This document shows positions 5,199-7,455 of a DNA stretch of 7,455 nt, piece by piece; the first letter of the stretch is position 1, and each line of letters starts with the position of its first letter. The notes beneath the pieces are model-generated. The model was not told where the DNA came from. It saw only the letters and a list, made by a program, of their open reading frames with translations, and made no database searches. The DNA is taken from positions 1-7,455 of the forward strand of contig JAGBXL010000011.1 in assembly GCA_017629325.1 (NCBI GenBank), read 5' to 3'. Made by a program: the position numbers and the translations under genes. This DNA is from Clostridia bacterium (GTDB taxonomy: Bacteria; Bacillota; Clostridia; UMGS1810).

Positions 5199-6557
5199 CT
5201 ATTTTAATTCATTTAATATTTCAACAAATGAACTTGTTATAATTTCGGCAACACCTTTTTTAAGTGGTGAGCTTCCTGCTTCGTAGCCGCCCTCATCATA
5301 GGCTGCAGTTGTGGGGTAATAGTAGCCACCGCCGTTTGTTAGGCAGCAAACAACTGTTGTGCCAAAGGGTGATGCAGCTATTATCTGTCTGCCAAGACCT
5401 GTAAATGGTTCACCCGGGAGACCTACAAATGCAATGTCGCCAACTCTTAAGCAGGTAAATTTCATTTCGTAAAATTCAGGGCCGTCTTTAAGACGCATAA
5501 TTCTTCTGGCACGGGCTTTAGCTGTGGTTAATTCCATTTTTTTATAGGGGAGCTCATCCTGTCTGCCAGATTCTACCATATCTAAAATTTCTTTTGCCCA
5601 GTCGAGCTTATCGTTTTCCATATTGGTTGGAATTTTAACATCTTTTGTGCCAAAGCTTATGGTATCAATATCAACCTCAACAGTTTTTGTGCATATAGAA
5701 AGAGCACTTCCTGCAATAACTCTGCCCATGTGTATTGCATGCTCATAGCCACGGGGAACACCGTCGAAGCTATCGTAGCAAAGGCCAACCCTATCTGCCT
5801 GGGTGGGAGCTGTGTTAATATGGTTAACATCGCCCTGTGCACCATTTATAAACACACATTTAACACCGGGAATTGCACCCTCAACAGCTTCACGAACAAA
5901 TCGTGGGAAATCAGCACTGATAAGCTCACCGCCAATAACATCGGGGTGAACACCAAAGTTTACTATGTAAATATCGTCTCCGCCGCATCTTTTAATCTGA
6001 ATGAGCTTCAATACATCGCTTGCTTCGTCTAAAACATGGTCAATGTTAGGATTGTCAACACCCGGATTTGTTTGAACGCCGCCATCTTTCATGCGATATC
6101 TTCTAACAAAAGAAATATTTTTAGCTGTGCCCTCGGCAACATAGAATTTTGCATCTTTTAAATCATCTATGGCATATTTTGCTGTATCACGCATAATTAA
6201 ACCAAGACTTGTTTTATAGCTTTCCATAAGTGCCAAAGCTTCTTGGGGTTCATCTTCTGTTAAAACAAGCTTAGGACCTGTGTGGGTGTGGGTGCTGGTA
6301 ACAAAAACAGCATCATAAGGAACACCGCAGAATTCAGAAATAATTTTTCTTTGCTCAGCACAGAAATCGTTTGGAATATGAATAAGGTCAAGATTTAAAA
6401 TAATTGCCCTTTTATCATCTTTTTCAATTGCAATTGCATGAACTTCAAGGCGGTCAAGATAGCCCTTTGCATATCTTTTTTCAAAATAGCCCGCAATTGG
6501 AATACCAAGAGGCGGGGTGATATCTTGCCTTGCAAAACCTGCTTTTAAATTACTCAT
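5199..6557 (-). CDS. Neutral/alkaline ceramidase-fold amidohydrolase
   Basis: 452 aa, with the start at ATG 6557 because AGGAG (6567-6571) lies 9 nt upstream. A longer in-frame start at 6611 would lie upstream of the promoter -10 box. It resembles the N-terminal catalytic domain of neutral ceramidases: FARQDITPP (8-16), THTHTGP (89-95), FGVHPD (201-206), NGAQGDV (238-244), LPGEPF (380-385) and the Tyr-rich TNGGGYYYP (407-415). By family knowledge H92 (or H90), H204, E383 and a Tyr near 412-414 match the zinc ligands. The nucleophilic Ser of the GDVSPN motif is Asn245 here (GDVNHI), and the C-terminal domain of full ceramidases is absent. No signal peptide is seen, so it is probably cytoplasmic. 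True ceramide hydrolysis is therefore doubtful; a metal-dependent hydrolase of another amide or ester is likelier. It is first in an operon with the foldase gene. Confidence 0.85.
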   Translation of the reverse strand: MSNLKAGFARQDITPPLGIPIAGYFEKRYAKGYLDRLEVHAIAIEKDDKRAIILNLDLIHIPNDFCAEQRKIISEFCGVPYDAVFVTSTHTHTGPKLVLTEDEPQEALALMESYKTSLGLIMRDTAKYAIDDLKDAKFYVAEGTAKNISFVRRYRMKDGGVQTNPGVDNPNIDHVLDEASDVLKLIQIKRCGGDDIYIVNFGVHPDVIGGELISADFPRFVREAVEGAIPGVKCVFINGAQGDVNHINTAPTQADRVGLCYDSFDGVPRGYEHAIHMGRVIAGSALSICTKTVEVDIDTISFGTKDVKIPTNMENDKLDWAKEILDMVESGRQDELPYKKMELTTAKARARRIMRLKDGPEFYEMKFTCLRVGDIAFVGLPGEPFTGLGRQIIAASPFGTTVVCCLTNGGGYYYPTTAAYDEGGYEAGSSPLKKGVAEIITSSFVEILNELK

Positions 6558-6594
6558 AATTAAACACTCCTTAGCGTGAAATATACTTAAAGTG

Positions 6595-6623
6595 AGTATA
6601 GCACAAAACAAATAATAAGTAAA
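6595..6623 (-). promoter_or_regulatory. Promoter of the amidohydrolase-foldase operon
   Basis: TTTACT (6618-6623), a 17-bp spacer and TATACT (6595-6600) on the minus strand, with TGC just before the -10 box giving an extended -10. It lies 38 bp upstream of the ATG and diverges from the tRNA-Val promoter. Confidence 0.75.
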
Positions 6624-6642
6624 TAAACTAAAGAAAAAATAG

Positions 6643-6660
6643 TTTAAAAAATTTTTTAAA
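6643..6660. promoter_or_regulatory. A6T6 palindrome upstream of the tRNA-Val promoter
   Basis: A perfect 18-bp palindrome, TTTAAAAAA followed by TTTTTTAAA, ends 6 bp before the tRNA-Val -35 box. A-tracts at this position are typical of UP elements of strong stable-RNA promoters. Function is inferred from position. Confidence 0.5.
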
Positions 6661-6666
6661 AAAGTG

Positions 6667-6695
6667 TTGACAATTTGAAAGTTTTATGATAATAT
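6667..6695 (+). promoter_or_regulatory. Promoter of the tRNA-Val/Thr/Tyr operon
   Basis: A perfect TTGACA (6667-6672) is followed by GATAAT (6688-6693, 15-bp spacer) overlapping TAATAT (6690-6695, 17-bp spacer). Which -10 is used cannot be decided by eye. The same TATGATAATATA word follows a TTTACA at 7332-7360. Confidence 0.8.
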
Positions 6696-6701
6696 ATACA
6701 G

Positions 6702-6716
6702 GTCGCGTAAGGCGAC
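6702..6716 (+). other. 5' leader hairpin of the tRNA operon
   Basis: GTCGC (6702-6706)/GCGAC (6712-6716) with a GTAAG loop lies at the very start of the precursor transcript, 9 bp before tRNA-Val. It may protect or pair the 5' leader before RNase P cleavage. Its C-GTAA-G style loop resembles the loops in the two hairpin arrays. Confidence 0.5.
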
Positions 6717-6725
6717 ATACCCTAT

Positions 6726-6798
6726 GGGAGCTTAGCTCAGCTGGGAGAGCATCTGCCTTACAAGCAGAGGGTCATAGGTTCGAGCCCTATAGTTCCCA
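6726..6798 (+). tRNA. tRNA-Val(UAC)
   Basis: Acceptor stem GGGAGCT (6726-6732) pairs with AGTTCCC (6791-6797), with one G-T pair and discriminator A (6798). The anticodon stem TCTGC/GCAGA holds the loop CTTACAA with anticodon UAC (6759-6761), reading GUA and, by wobble, other valine codons. The T-loop is TTCGAGC. CCA is not encoded; a short T-rich spacer follows. It is the first gene of a three-tRNA operon. Confidence 0.96.
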
Positions 6799-6816
6799 TT
6801 TTTTAAAATTTAATAT

Positions 6817-6892
6817 GCTGGTGTAGCTCAATTGGCAGAGCAGCTGATTTGTAATCAGCAGGTTGCGGGTTCGAGTCCCATCACCAGCTCCA
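6817..6892 (+). tRNA. tRNA-Thr(UGU)
   Basis: Acceptor stem GCTGGTG (6817-6823) pairs perfectly with CACCAGC (6882-6888), with discriminator T (6889) and an encoded CCA (6890-6892). The anticodon stem GCTGA/TCAGC holds the loop TTTGTAA with anticodon UGU (6850-6852), reading ACA. The T-loop is TTCGAGT. The CCA abuts the first base of tRNA-Tyr with no spacer, so RNase P cleavage of tRNA-Tyr would by itself release the mature tRNA-Thr 3' end. Confidence 0.96.
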
Positions 6893-6977
6893 GGGGAGGT
6901 TCCCGAGTGGCCAAAGGGGGCAGACTGTAAATCTGTTAGCTACGCTTTCGATGGTTCGAATCCATCTCTCCCCACCA
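6893..6977 (+). tRNA. tRNA-Tyr(GUA)
   Basis: This is a class II tRNA. Acceptor stem GGGGAGG (6893-6899) pairs with TCTCCCC (6967-6973), with one G-T pair, discriminator A and encoded CCA (6975-6977). The GCAGA/TCTGT anticodon stem holds the loop CTGTAAA with anticodon GUA (6927-6929). The variable arm is around TAGCTACGCTTTCGA, and the T arm is GATGG-TTCGAAT-CCATC. The TTCCCGAGTGGCCAAAGGG D-arm region is characteristic of tRNA-Tyr. It is the last gene of the operon, directly followed by the terminator. Confidence 0.97.
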
Positions 6978-7017
6978 AAAAAGAACGACTATTCTGATAG
7001 AATGGTCGTTCTTTTTT
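6978..7017 (+). terminator. Intrinsic terminator of the tRNA-Val/Thr/Tyr operon
   Basis: A long stem (6978-6995 with 6999-7016, one T-G pair) with a GAT loop contains GAACGAC/GTCGTTC and is flanked by A5/T6. It begins at the last base of the tRNA-Tyr CCA. Hairpin array 2 starts within 10 bp of its end. Confidence 0.93.
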
Positions 7018-7025
7018 GTGTTTGG

Positions 7026-7200
7026 GTCCGCAAGGACACAACATCATTTTGAAACGCAGTTTCAAACATCATTTCAGCGAAGCTGAACATCATTGTGCAA
7101 AAATCGGACACAAAATGATGTTGTGCATAGCACAAATGATGATGCCTGCGGCAAACGATGTATTGCTTCACAATAACGATGTTGCACTTCGTTCAAATGT
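7026..7200. repeat. Hairpin array 2 (linker ACATCAT), two half-arrays in opposite orientation
   Basis: Left half: GTCC-GCAA-GGAC (7026-7037), TTGAAAC-GCA-GTTTCAA (7049-7065) and TTCAGC-GAA-GCTGAA (7073-7087), each followed by ACATCAT or a close form. Centre: a loose TGTG/CACA stem (7094-7112). Right half: TTGTGC-ATA-GCACAA (7121-7135), TGCC-TGC-GGCA (7143-7153), TATTGC-TTC-ACAATA (7161-7175) and TTGCAC-TTC-GTTCAA (7182-7196, one mismatch), separated by ATGATG or ACGATG, which is close to the reverse complement of the left linker. On the minus strand most right-half loops read GCA or GAA, so both halves share one unit with opposite polarity. No convincing gene occupies the region. The design is the same as array 1 at 1524-1659 but with a different linker, and both follow tRNA terminators. 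Confidence 0.82.
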
Positions 7201-7331
7201 GTGATATAATTTGTTTTAAAGTGATTTATATTTTGAAATTTTATGTTTAAACGCTAATTATTTAATAATAAAGTCTTTGCAAATTGTAATCGTTTAATTT
7301 TTAGAATTATACGCAAAAATATTCTATTACA
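7201..7331. other. AT-rich spacer without a recognisable feature
   Basis: About 130 bp of very AT-rich DNA between array 2 and the promoter of the right-edge gene. I see no open frame with a ribosome site, no RNA gene and no strong inverted repeat. Confidence 0.6.
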
Positions 7332-7386
7332 TTTACAAAACGAAGTAACTATGATAATATAATTGTAATTGTTTTTTATGTATAAT
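7332..7386 (+). promoter_or_regulatory. Promoter region of the right-edge gene
   Basis: TTTACA (7332-7337) is followed by GATAAT (7353-7358, 15 bp) overlapping TAATAT (7355-7360, 17 bp). This is the same arrangement and nearly the same word as in the tRNA-Val promoter. A separate perfect TATAAT at 7381-7386 lacks a well-spaced -35. Either could drive the gene at the right edge. Confidence 0.5.
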
Positions 7387-7412
7387 GAATATTTTAAGAA
7401 GGTGAAATGCAA

Positions 7413-7455
7413 ATGATATAAAAACCTAGTGGAGTAATTCTTGTAGGAAATGGGA
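7413..7455 (+). pseudogene. Start of a gene cut by the window edge, with an in-frame TAA near its start
   Basis: GAAGGTG (7398-7404) is a good ribosome site 8 nt before ATG 7413; an in-frame ATG at 7407 is too close. The frame reads Met-Ile, then TAA (7419-7421), then continues as KPSGVILVGNG to the edge. The post-stop peptide looks like a real N-terminus: a hydrophobic beta-strand followed by GNG. That is seen at the start of AbiH-like abortive-infection proteins (typically ILIGNGFDL) and of some Rossmann-type nucleotide-binding proteins. With only 11 residues the family is a guess. A TTA to TAA change, a sequencing error, or a short leader peptide before a downstream start are all possible. 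Confidence 0.35.

Noticed and set aside
5730..6032. 100-codon plus-strand frame inside the amidohydrolase gene
   Set aside because: It is a shadow frame antisense to conserved coding sequence, with no ribosome site.
6558..6611. Longer start for the amidohydrolase at 6611
   Set aside because: The extension covers the promoter -10 box and spacer and lacks a ribosome site, whereas ATG 6557 has AGGAG 9 nt upstream and the conserved N-terminus begins right after it.
6989..7204. Open frames on both strands across the right hairpin array
   Set aside because: They are translations of the repeated hairpins and linkers, with no ribosome site and a repetitive His/Met/Phe composition.

Overview
The window is AT-rich chromosomal DNA from a Gram-positive bacterium, most likely an uncultured gut member of the Clostridia. 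This is inferred from strong AGGAG-type ribosome sites, near-consensus TTGACA/TATAAT tRNA promoters, intrinsic terminators with U-tracts, a parvulin-type foldase with a copper-amine-oxidase-N-like domain, a clostridial-type uracil permease next to pyrR, and a dispersed GTCATTCTGAGC/GAAGAATC repeat of the kind scattered through many gut Firmicutes. No species can be named from the sequence alone.

Layout. 1-505: two minus-strand tRNA-Ser genes (GCU, UGA) diverge from a plus-strand tRNA-Trp across a shared A/T-tract promoter region. 546-690: a 145-bp MITE-like inverted-repeat element sits just after the tRNA-Trp terminator, flanked by TATTTT on both sides. 826-1042: a small minus-strand gene with a good ribosome site but a one-base frame disruption. 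1365-1521: a tRNA-Glu unit. 1524-1659: hairpin array 1. 1692-6623: a minus-strand block, read right to left as ceramidase-fold amidohydrolase, secreted foldase, promoter plus attenuator, uracil permease (uraA/pyrP), pyrR, terminator. 6643-7017: a plus-strand tRNA-Val/Thr/Tyr operon. 7026-7200: hairpin array 2. 7332-7455: promoter, ribosome site and interrupted start of a gene running off the right edge.

Functionally, UraA imports uracil and PyrR senses pyrimidine nucleotides (and often has uracil phosphoribosyltransferase activity), so the two form a pyrimidine-salvage pair. The permease has its own promoter and a terminator/antiterminator leader that lacks a recognisable PyrR-binding loop. 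The amidohydrolase and foldase genes are 11 bp apart, with the downstream ribosome site overlapping the upstream stop codon, so they are probably coupled.

The most unusual feature is the pair of hairpin arrays, both placed immediately after the terminators of plus-strand tRNA units. Each array is a string of short, nearly perfect hairpins with unrelated stem sequences. Most have GAA, GCA or related loops closed by C-G and are separated by a constant short linker (ATTCAT in array 1, ACATCAT in array 2). In both arrays the units switch orientation in the middle. Stem sequence varies while pairing, loop and linker are kept, which points to a structured nucleic-acid element that I cannot match to a named family.
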